Of a stretch of 64,000 nt of DNA, positions 1-9,681 are shown piece by piece (the stretch's first letter is position 1; every line of letters begins with the position of its first letter). The position numbers and the translations under genes were made by a program. The stretch lies in assembly GCA_018262985.1 (NCBI GenBank), contig JADFDI010000003.1, positions 285,577-349,576 on the forward strand, in the 5' to 3' direction. The DNA comes from Spirochaetota bacterium. Its GTDB lineage: Bacteria; Spirochaetota; Spirochaetia; Treponematales; UBA12059. The notes under the pieces were generated by a model. It was not told the origin of the DNA. It did not search any database and worked only from the letters and a program-made list of their open reading frames with translations.

Positions 1-53
1 CGTGGGCGACGCGCCCGGACCGTTCCCGCGCGGACTCCGGATTCCAACGAAGG

Positions 54-97
54 AACGGCCCTCCGCGGAGCCCCCGGGGCCTCCGCGGAGGGCCGTT
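54..97 (-). terminator. Hairpin terminator downstream of the first chemoreceptor
   Basis: A perfect inverted repeat with 17-bp arms (54-70 and 81-97) around a 10-nt GC-rich loop. It lies 18 bp beyond the stop of the leftward chemoreceptor gene. The tail on the minus strand is only mildly T-rich, so it may stop transcription or simply protect the mRNA 3' end. Confidence 0.65.
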
Positions 98-115
98 CGG
101 ATGTTCGCGGCCCGA

Positions 116-1963
116 TCAGTCGCTCGAGGGCGGCAGGCTCAGGGTCCGCTCCGGGCGCGCGCCGTCGCCGTCCCCGAGCGAGAAGAAACCGACGGCTTCC
201 GAGAGCCCGCCGGCGATTCCCGAGAGTTCGTCCGCCATCTTCACCAGGGCGTCGGCGCTGGCCGCGTTCCGCTGGACCACCTGGTCGAGCTGCTGCACCG
301 CGGTGCTGATCTGGCGGACGCCGACGTCCTGCTCGGCCGTCGCCGCGGCGATCTCCTGGATCAAATCTGCCGTGACCCCGATGTCCGGCACCAGCTTCTC
401 GATGCCCGCGCCGGCGGTGACGGCGGCCTCGAGCGAGCTGCCGGAGACCTCGTTGATTTCGGCCGCGGCCTTCTGGCTGCGCTCGGCGAGCTTGCGCACC
501 TCGCTCGCCACCACCGCGAAGCCCTTGCCCGCCTCGCCGGCGCGCGCCGCCTCGATGGCGGCGTTGAGCGCGAGCAGGTTGGTCTGCCGCGAGATCTCCT
601 CGATGATGGCGGTGCGCTCGACGATGGAGCGCATGGCCTCGACCATGGCGGTCACCTTCTCGCCTGAGGCCTTGGCCTCCCGCGAGATCTCGCCGGCCAG
701 TTCCCGCGCGCGTCCGGCGCCCTCGGCGTTCTGCCGGATGTTGGCGCTCATCTCCTCGAGGCTGGCGCTCACTTCTTCCATGGAAGAAGCCTGCTCCGAA
801 GCGCCCTCGGCCAGCTCGCGGCTCGAGTCGGATAGCGACTCCGAGTGCTCGACGATGGTGCCGGTGCCGTTCCGCACCGCGCCGACCGCGTCGCGCAGGT
901 TGCCGACCATGGCGCCGAGGGCCGAGGCCAGACGCCCCGTCTCGTCGCGGCTGCGCACCTCCAGCTCCGCGTCGAGCCGGCCGCGGCCGAGCTCGTCGGC
1001 GAAGGCCACGCCGAGCGTGAGCGGCCTGACGATGCGCGATGCCAGCACGGCGAAGATCACGATGGCGACGGCGAGCGAGATGATGGCGGTCAGCGCCAGC
1101 GTGGTGACGAGCTCCCGGAGGCGTCCGCGGAATTCCTCCACGGGCACGGCCGCGGCGATGACGCCCTCGCCGTAGGGCGCGAAGGTGGCGTGGACCCGCG
1201 TGTCCCTGAAAACGTACTCGACCTCGCCGGAACCCCTCGCCTTCATGTCCTTGAAGAAGGCCTCGCCCGAGAGGTCGAGGCCGAGGCGGTCCGTGTAGCT
1301 GTGGCCGATCAGGACGCCCTTTCCGTCCGTCGCGTACACGTAGCCGCCCTCGCCGACCTTCACGCCTTCCGCGATGCGCGCGATGCTCGCCTCGGCGAGC
1401 AGGCTCTGCAGCTCCTGGGGGCGTACGCCGATCTGCACGATGCCCGGCTCGTCGAGCCTCGTCACCGAGATGTACTGGAACAGCGCCTTGTCGACCCCGC
1501 GCTCCTGCGGATCCTGGGCCAGCTCGAAGCGCGGGTCCGAGAGGATCGGGATGAAGGGCCTGGTCTGCTCGCTCGTGTTGAAGTCGAAGCCGTAGAAGCC
1601 CGGCACGTTGCCCCAGAGCAGGACGCCGTTCCCGTCGGTGACGTGCACCTCGTCGACGCCGATGGCCCGGGCCGCCTCCGCCATGCGCTCCGGCGCCAAG
1701 AGGCCCGGATCGGCCGAGATGGCCAGCGAAAGCCCCCGCGCGATGCGCAGGTAGTTCGCCGACAGCGCGCCCTTGAGGGTCGCTATGGTCTCGTCGAGGC
1801 GTTCGATGCGCCCGGTGAGGTCGTCGAGGGCCGCGCCGGTCGTGGCGGCCATGAGGTCCTCGAGGACCGCGGACTGCGAAAGCCCGGTCAGGACGGCCAC
1901 GACGCCGACCGTGGCGGCGAGCAACAGTATGGCGGGAACGAGGATTTTCGTCCTGATGCCCAT
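116..1963 (-). CDS. Methyl-accepting chemotaxis protein with periplasmic Cache-type sensor
   Basis: Transmembrane chemoreceptor of 615 aa that would pass ligand binding outside the membrane to CheA/CheW. There is a membrane segment at about residues 7-28, a periplasmic sensor of about 250 residues (Cache-like, by size and the [15 protein letters not shown] stretch), a second membrane segment near 285-310, then HAMP and the methyl-accepting coiled coil. The conserved hairpin tip is clear ([35 protein letters not shown]). The start has a good ribosome site (AGGGAGG) 5 nt upstream. Unlike the two other membrane chemoreceptors in this window it lacks a C-terminal FEEF peptide. The ligand cannot be told from sequence. 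Confidence 0.93.
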   Translation of the reverse strand: MGIRTKILVPAILLLAATVGVVAVLTGLSQSAVLEDLMAATTGAALDDLTGRIERLDETIATLKGALSANYLRIARGLSLAISADPGLLAPERMAEAARAIGVDEVHVTDGNGVLLWGNVPGFYGFDFNTSEQTRPFIPILSDPRFELAQDPQERGVDKALFQYISVTRLDEPGIVQIGVRPQELQSLLAEASIARIAEGVKVGEGGYVYATDGKGVLIGHSYTDRLGLDLSGEAFFKDMKARGSGEVEYVFRDTRVHATFAPYGEGVIAAAVPVEEFRGRLRELVTTLALTAIISLAVAIVIFAVLASRIVRPLTLGVAFADELGRGRLDAELEVRSRDETGRLASALGAMVGNLRDAVGAVRNGTGTIVEHSESLSDSSRELAEGASEQASSMEEVSASLEEMSANIRQNAEGAGRARELAGEISREAKASGEKVTAMVEAMRSIVERTAIIEEISRQTNLLALNAAIEAARAGEAGKGFAVVASEVRKLAERSQKAAAEINEVSGSSLEAAVTAGAGIEKLVPDIGVTADLIQEIAAATAEQDVGVRQISTAVQQLDQVVQRNAASADALVKMADELSGIAGGLSEAVGFFSLGDGDGARPERTLSLPPSSD

Positions 1964-2042
1964 GGGAACCTCCCTTTCGCGGAGCGACGCGTCGCGAGGC
2001 CGGGCGGACGCCCGCGGATATTCCTGTCTTGACGTGACAAAA

Positions 2043-2071
2043 AGCCTAACGGATGTCTCGACGCCTGTCCA
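2043..2071 (-). promoter_or_regulatory. Predicted sigma-70 promoter of the first chemoreceptor gene
   Basis: On the minus strand, TGGACA (2066-2071) and TAGGCT (2043-2048) are separated by 17 bp. This predicts a start near 2036 and a leader of about 73 nt before the ATG at 1963. The -10 hexamer is the same as that proposed for the OmpA-like gene at 48588. Confidence 0.5.
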
Positions 2072-2142
2072 ACCGGCGCCGTTCGCGCCGCCCAGCCCAG
2101 CCTGCGTCCGTCGCGCGGCCTTTCGGGCGGGCCGGGCGCCCG

Positions 2143-2172
2143 TTGACCGGGACTCGGGCGGGCGGGTATCTT
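2143..2172 (+). promoter_or_regulatory. Predicted promoter of alaS, giving a leaderless mRNA
   Basis: TTGACC (2143-2148), an 18-bp spacer and TATCTT (2167-2172). A start 7 nt after the -10 box falls on the A of the alaS ATG at 2179. There is no Shine-Dalgarno sequence in the pyrimidine-rich stretch between them. Confidence 0.5.
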
Positions 2173-2178
2173 CCCTCC

Positions 2179-3966
2179 ATGATAACCACGCACGAGCTCC
2201 GCTCCAAATACATCGAGTTCTTCAAGACCAAGGCCCACGCCGAGATCTCGGGCAAGTCGCTCATCCCCGAGAACGACCCCACGGTGCTGTTCACCACTGC
2301 GGGCATGCACCCCCTCGTCCCCTACCTGCTCGGCGAGCCGCACCCGGCGGGCAAGCGCCTCGTGGACTACCAGAAGTGCGTCCGCACCGGCGACATCGAC
2401 GAGGTGGGCGACCCCTCGCACCTCACCTGCTTCGAGATGCTCGGCAACTGGTCGCTCGGCGACTACTTCAAGAAGGAGTCGATCGCCTGGTCGTACGAGT
2501 TCCTCACGGACCCGAAGTGGCTCGCCCTCGACCCGCGCAAGCTCTCGGTCACCGTCTTCGCGGGCGACGAGAACGCCCCGCGCGACGAAGAGTCCGCCGG
2601 CATCTGGAAGTCCGTCGGCATGCCCGAAGGCCGCATCGCCTACCTGCCCGCCTCGGACAACTGGTGGGCCGCCGGCCCGACCGGTCCCTGCGGCCCCGAC
2701 ACCGAGATCTTCTACTGGGTGGGCGAGGGCCTCCCGCCCGCGGGCTCGAACAAGGGCACCGATTCCGCCAACTGGATGGAGATCTGGAACAACGTCTTCA
2801 TGCAGTTCAACCGCGTCGACGAGAAGACCCTGGTCAAGCTGCCGGCGCAGAACGTCGACACGGGCATGGGCCTCGAGCGCACCGTCACGGTCCTCCAGGG
2901 CAAGACGAGCGTCTACCAGACCGAGGTTTTCGCGCCCGTCATCGCGGCCATCTGCGAGGCCTCCGGCTACGCCTACGGCGCCGACTCCGAGAAGGACCGC
3001 TCGGTCCGCATCGTCGCCGACCACGTCCGCTCGGCCGCCTTCATCGTCGGCGACCCCAAGGGCGTCCTGCCCTCCAACGTCGGCGCGGGCTACGTGCTCC
3101 GCCGCCTCATCCGCCGCGCCGTCCGCCACGGCCGCAAGCTCGGCATCGAGGGCCTCTTCCTCCGGAAGCCCGCCGAGGTCGTCGTCGACAACTTCAAGGG
3201 TCCGTACCCCGAGCTCGACGAGAACCGCGCGAAGATCCTCGACGGCCTCGAGGCCGAGGAGCGCAAGTTCCTCGAGACCCTCGAGAAGGGCGAGCGCGAG
3301 TTCGAGAAGATGCTCCCCAACCTCCTCAAGAACCCGCAGAAGGTCATGTCCGGCCGCCTCGCGTTCAAGCTCTACGACACCTACGGCTTCCCCATCGAGC
3401 TCACCCTCGAGCTCGCCGCCGAGAACGGCATGACCGTGAACCGCGACGAGTTCGACGAGGCCTACCGAAAGCACCAGGAGCTCTCCCGCGCCGGCAGCGA
3501 AGGCACCTTCAAGGGCGGCCTCGCCGAGCAGTCGGAGATCACCACCAAGTACCACACGGCCACGCACCTTTTGCAGGCGGCGCTCAAGCGCGTGCTCGGC
3601 GACCACGTGGCGCAGAAGGGCTCGAACATCACCGCCGAGCGGCTCCGCTTCGACTTCGCCCACGACGCGCCCATGACGCCGGAACAGGTCAAGGAGGTCG
3701 AGCGCCTCGTCAACGAGCAGATCGCGCGCGACCTCCCCGTCGCCATGGAGGTCATGGACCTCGAGGCCGCCAAGGCTTCCGGCGCCACCGCCCTCTTCGG
3801 CGAGAAGTACGAGGCCCGGGTCAAGGTCTACACCATCGGCGACTTCTCCAAGGAAGTCTGCGGCGGTCCCCACGTCGAGCGCACCGGGACCATGGGCCGC
3901 TTCGTCATCCAGAAGGAGCAGTCCTCGAGCGCGGGCGTCCGCCGGATTCGCGCGGTCCTGGAGTAG
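2179..3966 (+). CDS. alaS: Alanyl-tRNA synthetase, short form
   Basis: Charges tRNA-Ala in the cytoplasm. The N-terminal class II catalytic core begins at the first residues ([15 protein letters not shown], then [10 protein letters not shown]). The editing domain is present with its HxxxH motif ([13 protein letters not shown], about residue 460) and CGGPHV near the C-terminus. The protein stops at 595 aa, far below the roughly 875 aa of E. coli, and lacks the C-terminal C-Ala/oligomerisation domain. The same short form is known in Borrelia and other spirochaetes, so this is lineage-typical rather than a truncation. The open frame extends upstream, but ATG 2179 is where homology begins and matches the predicted leaderless transcript. 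Confidence 0.95.
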   Translation: MITTHELRSKYIEFFKTKAHAEISGKSLIPENDPTVLFTTAGMHPLVPYLLGEPHPAGKRLVDYQKCVRTGDIDEVGDPSHLTCFEMLGNWSLGDYFKKESIAWSYEFLTDPKWLALDPRKLSVTVFAGDENAPRDEESAGIWKSVGMPEGRIAYLPASDNWWAAGPTGPCGPDTEIFYWVGEGLPPAGSNKGTDSANWMEIWNNVFMQFNRVDEKTLVKLPAQNVDTGMGLERTVTVLQGKTSVYQTEVFAPVIAAICEASGYAYGADSEKDRSVRIVADHVRSAAFIVGDPKGVLPSNVGAGYVLRRLIRRAVRHGRKLGIEGLFLRKPAEVVVDNFKGPYPELDENRAKILDGLEAEERKFLETLEKGEREFEKMLPNLLKNPQKVMSGRLAFKLYDTYGFPIELTLELAAENGMTVNRDEFDEAYRKHQELSRAGSEGTFKGGLAEQSEITTKYHTATHLLQAALKRVLGDHVAQKGSNITAERLRFDFAHDAPMTPEQVKEVERLVNEQIARDLPVAMEVMDLEAAKASGATALFGEKYEARVKVYTIGDFSKEVCGGPHVERTGTMGRFVIQKEQSSSAGVRRIRAVLE

Positions 3967-4041
3967 GGGAACCGTCCGGGAGGCAAACCTGCGGTTTTCC
4001 CCCCGGCCCCCTTTTCCCTCCGAACGCCTTTTTTCGCAGCG

Positions 4042-4069
4042 CGGCGCGCCGGTCCGGTCCGGCGCGCCG
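4042..4069 (+). terminator. Probable alaS terminator
   Basis: Perfect inverted repeat with 11-bp arms (4042-4052, 4059-4069) and a 6-nt loop, followed on the plus strand by TCCGCTTTTCC. The T-tract is weak, so efficiency is uncertain. Confidence 0.5.
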
Positions 4070-4118
4070 TCCGCTTTTCCCCGGCGCCGTACCGCTCGGG
4101 CAGGCCCGGCCCGACGCC

Positions 4119-4556
4119 TCAGGTCGCGAATCGCCTCCACAGTTGCACGGCGCGGCGCCCGTCCTCGAAGACGCCGCGCACGTAGAGCGGACCCTCGCAG
4201 GCCGCGCCTTCCCACCAAAGGTCGCGGGCGAAGCCCTCGAGCAGGTCCAGGAGCTCGCCGTCGTCCGCCGGCGCGCGCGCGGGCTGCAGGAAGGCCCAGT
4301 CGCCCGCCCCGAGCACCAGGTCGGCCGCCTCGCCCGGCGTCGCGGGAAGGCCCCTGAAGGCGGGCGGCGGCAGGGCGCCGCGGACCCGCGGAGCCTCGCG
4401 GACTCGCGGACCCTCGCGAAGCCGCGGGCCGTCATCGCCGACGGCGAAGAGCGCGTCCCAGTCGTACGCGGCCAGGTCTTCCGAGCCTTCGCGGCAAGCC
4501 GGTTCCGCGGTTTCGGCGGCGCGCCACGGAAGCGGGGCGCGGAGGCGCAGCGTCAT
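4119..4556 (-). CDS. Hypothetical protein
   Basis: A predicted 145-aa cytoplasmic protein that I do not recognise. It has no signal peptide or membrane segment, and it is acidic and tryptophan-rich in its second half. A central stretch (about residues 42-60) repeats a short pattern (REGPRVREAPRVRG) that corresponds to imperfect tandem repeats of ctcgcgga-type DNA. The start at 4556 is chosen because GAGGA lies 5 nt upstream; ATG 4574 is an in-frame alternative. It is convergent with alaS and divergent from dxs. Coding is supported by frame length and sensible composition only. Confidence 0.55.
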   Translation of the reverse strand: MTLRLRAPLPWRAAETAEPACREGSEDLAAYDWDALFAVGDDGPRLREGPRVREAPRVRGALPPPAFRGLPATPGEAADLVLGAGDWAFLQPARAPADDGELLDLLEGFARDLWWEGAACEGPLYVRGVFEDGRRAVQLWRRFAT

Positions 4557-4698
4557 GGGTCCTCGGGTTTCCATGCGGGCATAGTGCCGACTCGCCGGAC
4601 GCGCGGCAAGCGCCTCCCGCCTCCGTCGCCGCCGGGTCGCCGCGGAAAAGCCGCGGAGGCGCCGCGCGGCGGGCATGGCGCGAGGGCCGCCCGCGGTG

Positions 4699-4704
4699 TA
4701 TAGT
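4699..4704 (+). promoter_or_regulatory. Probable -10 box of the dxs operon
   Basis: TATAGT ends 10 nt before the dxs ATG (4715), predicting a start about 4 nt before it and so a near-leaderless mRNA. No good -35 hexamer is visible. The sequence between the box and the ATG is CT-rich and has no ribosome site. Confidence 0.4.
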
Positions 4705-4714
4705 CCTCCCTGAT

Positions 4715-6646
4715 ATGCCTATCCTCGACACGATCGCCGGTCCGGACGATTTGCGGAAGCTGGGTTTCGACGAGCTCCGCGCCCTCGCGGCCGAGCTCCG
4801 CTCGAGCATCGTCTCGGCCGTGGAGAGCCGCGGCGGGCACCTGGCCTCCAACCTGGGCGTCGTGGAGCTGACCATCGCGCTCCACCGGGTCTTCGAGAGT
4901 CCCCGTGACGCCATCGTCTGGGACGTCGGGCACCAGTGCTACGCGCACAAGATGCTCACGGGCCGCGCCGGCCGCTTCGACGCCCTCCGCGCTCTCGGAG
5001 GCCTTTCGGGTTTTCCCCGCCGTTCCGAGAGCCCCCATGATCCCTTCGACGAGGGCCACGCCTCGGTCTCCATCTCCCGCGCGCTCGGCCTGCTCGCCGC
5101 CCGGCGCTCGCTCAAGGTGCCCGGCTCGGTGGTGGCCTTCATCGGCGACGGGGCCCTGACCGGAGGCCTCGCCTGGGAGGCCCTCCAGCACGCGGGCCAG
5201 CTCCAGCTGCCCCTGGTGGTGGTGCTCAACGACAACGCCATGAGCATCTCGCCGAACGTGGGCTCGATCAGCCGCTACCTTTCCCGCCTCTCCGCCACGC
5301 CCGCCTACCAGGCGTTCCGGCGCCGCGTCGACCGCGCCATCCTCTCCGTGCCGCGCTACGGCCGGCGCGTCCACGCCCTGGTGGTCCGCGCCAAGCGCGC
5401 GGTCAAGGAGCTCGTGTTCCGCGAGACGGTGTTCTCCGACTTCGGCTTCGAGTACGTCGGCCCGGTCGACGGCCACGACCTCGAGCTGCTCTGCGCGGTG
5501 CTGTCCGAGGCGAAGGCCCTCGGCCGCCCCGTGGTGGTGCACGCGCTCACCCGCAAGGGGCGCGGCCACGCGGAGGCGGAGGAGGATCCTTCGACCTGGC
5601 ACGGCGTGGCGCCTGCGTCGGGCGCTCCGTCCGACCCGAACCCGAGCTTCACCAAGGCCTTTTCCGCGGCCATGCTGGCCGCGGGCGCTCGCGATCCGCG
5701 CGTGGTCGCCGTCACCGCGGCCATGGCCGGCGGCACGGGCCTTTCCGCCTTCCAGACGCGCTTCCCGGAGCGCTTCTACGACGTCGGCATCGCCGAGGAA
5801 CACGCGGTGGCCTTCGCGGGCGGGCTCGCGCGCGGGGGCCGGAAGCCCGTCGTCGCGATCTATTCCACCTTCATGCAGCGCGCCGTCGACCAGGTCTTCC
5901 ACGACGTCGTGCTCCAGGACCTGCCGGTGGTCCTCGCGATGGACCGCGCCGGCGCGGTCCCCGAGGACGGCCAGAGCCACCAGGGCGCGTACGACGTCGC
6001 CATCTTCCGCGCCTTCCCGCGCCTGCCCATCCTGGCGCCGTCCACCGCCGCCGAACTGGCCGCGGCCCTCGACTGGGCCCTGGCCCGAGATGGTCCCTGC
6101 GCCATCCGCTACCCGAAGGCTCCGTGCATGGCGGAGCGCCCCGAGCTCGCCGCGCCCTGGGAGCCGGGCCGCGGGGTCTTCCTCGAGCGTTCCGGCGCCC
6201 CGACCCTCGTGGCGGCCTGGGGCGGGCTGGTGCCCTCGGCCCTCGGCGCCGCCGCCCTGGCCCGGGAGCGCGGCGCCGCGCTCGACGTGCTCTGCCTTCG
6301 CTTCCTCGCGCCGCTCGACGGCGACGCCTTCGCCGCCGACTGCTCGGGCTACCGGAGGGTGCTCATCCTCGAGGAGGGCGTCGAGCGGGGAGGGGCCTCC
6401 GAGGGCCTCGCGCTCGCCCTGCGCGAGCGCGCGCCGGGCGTCGAGGTCCTGCGCCGGGGCTTCCCCGACGAGCCTTTCGCCCACGGCCGCCGCGACGAGC
6501 TCCTGGCCCTGGCGGGACTGGACGCCCCGTCGGTCGCCGCCCTCGCGCTCGGCCCGGCGGACCGGGAAGCCGCCGCCGCGCCCGGGGCCGTGGACGTCCT
6601 CGAACGCCGCCGTCCGCGCGCCGTCCGCGCAGGATCCGTCCCGTGA
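4715..6646 (+). CDS. dxs: 1-deoxy-D-xylulose-5-phosphate synthase
   Basis: Thiamine diphosphate-dependent first enzyme of the MEP isoprenoid pathway, joining pyruvate and glyceraldehyde 3-phosphate. The 643-aa length is normal. Visible signatures are SRGGHLASNLGVVELTIALH near the N-terminus, WDVGHQCYAHKMLTGR, the thiamine-diphosphate motif GDGALTGGLAWEALQHAG, ThDP-fold residues VGIAEEHAVAFAGGLA, and DRAGAVPEDGQSHQGAYD. It is the first gene of a tightly packed operon and overlaps folP by 4 bp (GTGA). The later pathway genes ispD and ispF lie 35 kb away in this window. Confidence 0.96.
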   Translation: MPILDTIAGPDDLRKLGFDELRALAAELRSSIVSAVESRGGHLASNLGVVELTIALHRVFESPRDAIVWDVGHQCYAHKMLTGRAGRFDALRALGGLSGFPRRSESPHDPFDEGHASVSISRALGLLAARRSLKVPGSVVAFIGDGALTGGLAWEALQHAGQLQLPLVVVLNDNAMSISPNVGSISRYLSRLSATPAYQAFRRRVDRAILSVPRYGRRVHALVVRAKRAVKELVFRETVFSDFGFEYVGPVDGHDLELLCAVLSEAKALGRPVVVHALTRKGRGHAEAEEDPSTWHGVAPASGAPSDPNPSFTKAFSAAMLAAGARDPRVVAVTAAMAGGTGLSAFQTRFPERFYDVGIAEEHAVAFAGGLARGGRKPVVAIYSTFMQRAVDQVFHDVVLQDLPVVLAMDRAGAVPEDGQSHQGAYDVAIFRAFPRLPILAPSTAAELAAALDWALARDGPCAIRYPKAPCMAERPELAAPWEPGRGVFLERSGAPTLVAAWGGLVPSALGAAALARERGAALDVLCLRFLAPLDGDAFAADCSGYRRVLILEEGVERGGASEGLALALRERAPGVEVLRRGFPDEPFAHGRRDELLALAGLDAPSVAALALGPADREAAAAPGAVDVLERRRPRAVRAGSVP

Positions 6647-7545
6647 GCGTCCGCGCGAAGCCTCCGTTCCTGCCCCTCGCCCGCGGACGGAAGCTCGAGC
6701 TGGGCGGCCGACGCCACGTCATGGGCATACTCAACGCCACGCCCGACAGCTTCTACGGCGCCTCGCGCGCCTCGGACCCCGCCTCCGCGGCGAGCCGCGC
6801 CGTCGCCATGGTCCGTTCGGGCGCCACGCTCATCGACGTGGGCGGCGAGTCGACGCGGCCCGGCTCCGCCTACGTGACGGCCGACGAGGAGATCCGCCGC
6901 GTCGCGCCCGTCATCGAGGCCGTCCGCCGCGCCCTCGAGCTCGAGGGCCTCGACGCCGCCCTCAGCGTCGACACCCGGAAGGCCGCCGTGGCCGCCGCCG
7001 CCCTCGACGCGGGCGCGGACCTGGTCAACGACGTGGCCGCCCTGCTCGAGGATCCGGACCTGGCGGGCCTCTGCGCCGCCCGCCGCGCTCCCGTCGTCCT
7101 CATGCACAAGAAGGGCGTCCCCGCGTCCATGCAGGACGCGCCGTACTACGCCGACGTCGTCTCGGAGGTCCGCGCCTTCCTACTGGACGCCGCCCGGAGG
7201 GCCGAGGACGCCGGCATCGACCCGGGCTCGATCGTCCTCGACCCGGGCATCGGCTTCGGAAAGCGGCTGGGGGACAACCTCGCGCTGCTCGCCCGCCTTG
7301 ATGAACTGGCCGCCTGCGGCTATCCTCTGCTGGTCGGCCTCTCGCGGAAGTCCTTCATCGGCCTCCTGACCGGGCGGCCCGCGGAGGAGCGGCTCCCCGG
7401 GAGCCTCGGGTCCGCCTGCGCGGCCTGGCTCGGCGGAGCGGACATCTTCCGCGTCCACGACGTGCAGGAGACCGCGGACGCCCTGCGCGTGTTCGCCGCC
7501 TGCCGGGCGGGAAGGCCGACGGAAGGATACGGCGCCGAACGATGA
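6643..7545 (+). CDS. folP: Dihydropteroate synthase
   Basis: Condenses p-aminobenzoate with dihydropterin pyrophosphate in folate synthesis; target of sulfonamides. The 300-aa protein carries the family motifs MGILNATPDSF, DVGGESTRPGS and DLVNDVAALLEDPDLA. Near the C-terminus are DPGIGFGK and GLSRKSFIGLLTGRP. The start is the GTG overlapping the dxs stop, because the next ATG would begin inside the conserved MGILNATPDSF motif. The 4-bp overlaps on both sides indicate translational coupling with dxs and cdaA. Confidence 0.95.
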   Translation: MSVRAKPPFLPLARGRKLELGGRRHVMGILNATPDSFYGASRASDPASAASRAVAMVRSGATLIDVGGESTRPGSAYVTADEEIRRVAPVIEAVRRALELEGLDAALSVDTRKAAVAAAALDAGADLVNDVAALLEDPDLAGLCAARRAPVVLMHKKGVPASMQDAPYYADVVSEVRAFLLDAARRAEDAGIDPGSIVLDPGIGFGKRLGDNLALLARLDELAACGYPLLVGLSRKSFIGLLTGRPAEERLPGSLGSACAAWLGGADIFRVHDVQETADALRVFAACRAGRPTEGYGAER

Positions 7546-8342
7546 CCTGGAGCGACCTGACCCGTTTCCTCGGCGCCTCGCTCGGGCCCGCCGCGGACAT
7601 CGCCATCCTCGCCTTCCTCATCTACAAGACCTGGCAGATCCTGGTGCGGACCCAGGCGGTCCAGCTGGTCAAGGGCGCCATCCTCATGGCCTTCGTCTAC
7701 GCGGCGGCCTACCTGCTCGAGCTCGAGACCCTGGCCTGGGTGCTGAACGTAATGGCGCCCGGCCTCGTCATCGCGCTGGCCATCGTGTTCCAGCCGGAGC
7801 TTCGCAAGATCTTCGTGCGGCTCGGTCAGGGCTCCTTCTTCCGGGCCGGCAAACGCCCGCGCTCCACCCAGGTGGAGGCGGTGCTCAACGCGGTGGAGGC
7901 CCTCTCCACGCGGAAGCGCGGCGGGCTCGTCGTGTTCGCGCGCAACGTGGGCCTCAAGAACATCGCGGACACCGGCACCGCCCTCGACGCGCTGCTCTCC
8001 TCGTCGCTGCTGCGCAGCATCTTCGAGTACGACGGCCCTCTGCACGACGGCGCCGTGATAGTCCAGGGCGGCCGGGTCATGGCCGCCGGGTGCCTCCTGC
8101 CGCTCTCCGACCGCCAGGACATCGCCCGCTCCTTCGGCACCCGGCACCGCGCCGCCCTCGGCATGACCGAGCAGTCCGACGCCGTGGTGCTCGTGGTCTC
8201 GGAGGAGACCGGCGCCCTGAGCCTGGCCTACGACGCCAAGCTCTACTACAACCTCTCGCCCGCGCTCGTGCAACGGCGGCTCTCGGAGCAGCTCGACCTG
8301 TCGGGCGCCGAGGCGGTGCTCGAGGAGGAAAGCCTTGGCTAA
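7542..8342 (+). CDS. cdaA: Diadenylate cyclase, CdaA type
   Basis: Makes the second messenger cyclic di-AMP from two ATP. The 266-aa protein has about three membrane segments in the first 85 residues, followed by a DisA_N catalytic domain with the DGA motif (GPLHDGAVIVQGG) and the RHR motif (FGTRHRAALGM). This is the CdaA/DacA layout. It overlaps folP by 4 bp and is followed by its usual partner, a YbbR-domain protein. In Firmicutes the same pair controls potassium and osmolyte balance; here the operon lies just upstream of an MscS gene on the other strand. Confidence 0.93.
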   Translation: MTWSDLTRFLGASLGPAADIAILAFLIYKTWQILVRTQAVQLVKGAILMAFVYAAAYLLELETLAWVLNVMAPGLVIALAIVFQPELRKIFVRLGQGSFFRAGKRPRSTQVEAVLNAVEALSTRKRGGLVVFARNVGLKNIADTGTALDALLSSSLLRSIFEYDGPLHDGAVIVQGGRVMAAGCLLPLSDRQDIARSFGTRHRAALGMTEQSDAVVLVVSEETGALSLAYDAKLYYNLSPALVQRRLSEQLDLSGAEAVLEEESLG

Positions 8343-9312
8343 GGAGAAGCTCCTCGACCGCCTGCTCTCCGACTGGCCGGCCAAGGCCCTCTCGCTCATG
8401 GCCGCGCTGCTGCTCTTCTTCTTCCAGACCGTCAACCGGCTGGAGGAACGCCCCCTCTCGGTGCCGCTCGCCGTCGTCGCCGCCCGCGACTTCGTCCCGG
8501 CCAGCGCCTATCCGCGCACGGTCCGCCTCATCCTCCGCGGCGAGTCGAACGCGGTGCACGCCATCCTCGAGAACGACCTCGAGGCGAGCGCGGACTTCTC
8601 CGGCTTCGACTCCGCGGGCAGCTACCGGGTTTCCATCCAGGTGACCAAGAAGGGCTCGGCGCTCGACATCGACCCGCTCCAGATCCGGGTCGAACCGCCG
8701 GACGTCGAGGTCCGGCTCGAGCGCCGCGACTCGAAGAGCGTGCCGGTGGAGCCTGCGTTCCGGGGCTTCCTCGACCCGGGCTACGAGCTCGCCAGCTGGT
8801 CCATCGAACCCCGGACCGTCGAGGTTTCGGGTCCCGAGTCGCTCGTGGCCAAGGCCGTCGACGTGGGCACCGAGTACGTCGAGCTCACCGGGCGCTCGCA
8901 GGATTTCACGGCGGCCGTCCGGCTGGCCCGGCGCGACTCCCTGCTCGAGATCATCGGTCCCGATACCGTGCAGTTCTCGGCCGCGGTCCGCAGGGCCACG
9001 GCCTCCAGGTCCTTCGAGGGAATCGCCCTCGCGGCTTCCGCGCTGGATCCGGCCTTCTCGCTGTCGGCGCCGCTTCCCGCCGCCACCTTGCGGGTCGCCG
9101 GCGCCCGGGACCTCGTCGACGCCTGGACGCCGGGTCCGGCGACCCTGTTCCTGGACCTCGCGGAAGTGGACGCCCCCGGCGCGTACACGGTGCCGGTGCT
9201 CGTCGCGCTTCCCGAGGGCATGCAGGCCGAGGCCTGGTTCCCGGAAAGCGTGGACATCGTGGTCGTGGCGGCCGGAGACGCCGGCGCGGGGCCGGAGGAG
9301 GGCGCGCCATGA
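8335..9312 (+). CDS. cdaR: YbbR-domain protein, CdaR-like regulator of diadenylate cyclase
   Basis: Single-pass membrane protein of 325 aa. A short basic N-terminus precedes one hydrophobic segment (about residues 18-34), followed by an extracytoplasmic region with about three YbbR-type repeats (for example SVPLAVVAARDFVP, SVPVEPAFRGFLDPG, YTVPVLVALPEGM). The start is TTG 8335, placed by the strong site GAGGAGG 6 nt upstream, giving an 8-bp overlap with cdaA. In known systems CdaR binds CdaA and tunes its activity. Overlap with acpS (ATGA) continues the operon. Confidence 0.85.
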   Translation: MAKEKLLDRLLSDWPAKALSLMAALLLFFFQTVNRLEERPLSVPLAVVAARDFVPASAYPRTVRLILRGESNAVHAILENDLEASADFSGFDSAGSYRVSIQVTKKGSALDIDPLQIRVEPPDVEVRLERRDSKSVPVEPAFRGFLDPGYELASWSIEPRTVEVSGPESLVAKAVDVGTEYVELTGRSQDFTAAVRLARRDSLLEIIGPDTVQFSAAVRRATASRSFEGIALAASALDPAFSLSAPLPAATLRVAGARDLVDAWTPGPATLFLDLAEVDAPGAYTVPVLVALPEGMQAEAWFPESVDIVVVAAGDAGAGPEEGAP

Positions 9313-9680
9313 TACTCGGCGTCGGGCTCGACGTGGTGCACGTCGAGCGGCTCAGGCACTGGCTCCACGTTTCGGGCCTGCTCGACCGCTTCTTCCATCC
9401 GGACGAGATCGCGGCGGTCCGCTCCCGCGGCGAGTCCGCGGCCCTGTCCCTCGCGGCCCGCTTCGCCGCCAAGGAAGCCTTCGGCAAGGCCATCGGCACG
9501 GGCCTGCGCGGCATCGCGCTCCGGGACATCCGCGTGGAGAACGACGAGGCCGGCAAGCCGCACATTTTCCTGTACGGCTCCGCCCTGGCGGCCTTCGCGC
9601 GCGCGGGGGGCCGGACCGTCCATCTCAGCCTGACCCACGAGCGCGACAACGCCATGGCGCTCGCCGTGGTGGAGGGATAG
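9309..9680 (+). CDS. acpS: Holo-[acyl-carrier-protein] synthase
   Basis: Transfers 4'-phosphopantetheine from CoA to apo-ACP. The 123-aa length is typical. Motifs are GVGLDVVHVERL at the N-terminus (Mg-binding Asp), RFAAKEAFGKAIGTGL in the middle and HLSLTHERDNAMALAVVE at the C-terminus. ATGA overlap with cdaR and a 1-bp gap to the next gene show it is translated within the same operon. Confidence 0.95.
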   Translation: MILGVGLDVVHVERLRHWLHVSGLLDRFFHPDEIAAVRSRGESAALSLAARFAAKEAFGKAIGTGLRGIALRDIRVENDEAGKPHIFLYGSALAAFARAGGRTVHLSLTHERDNAMALAVVEG

Positions 9681-9681
9681 C

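Noticed and set aside
1-115. Possible gene fragment at the left edge
   Set aside because: No frame with recognisable protein sequence; the stretch holds only the terminator hairpin.
845-2032. Long plus-strand ORF (395 codons) opposite the first chemoreceptor
   Set aside because: It is antisense to a clear chemoreceptor gene. Its composition is a mirror of the GC-rich coding strand and has no recognisable domain.
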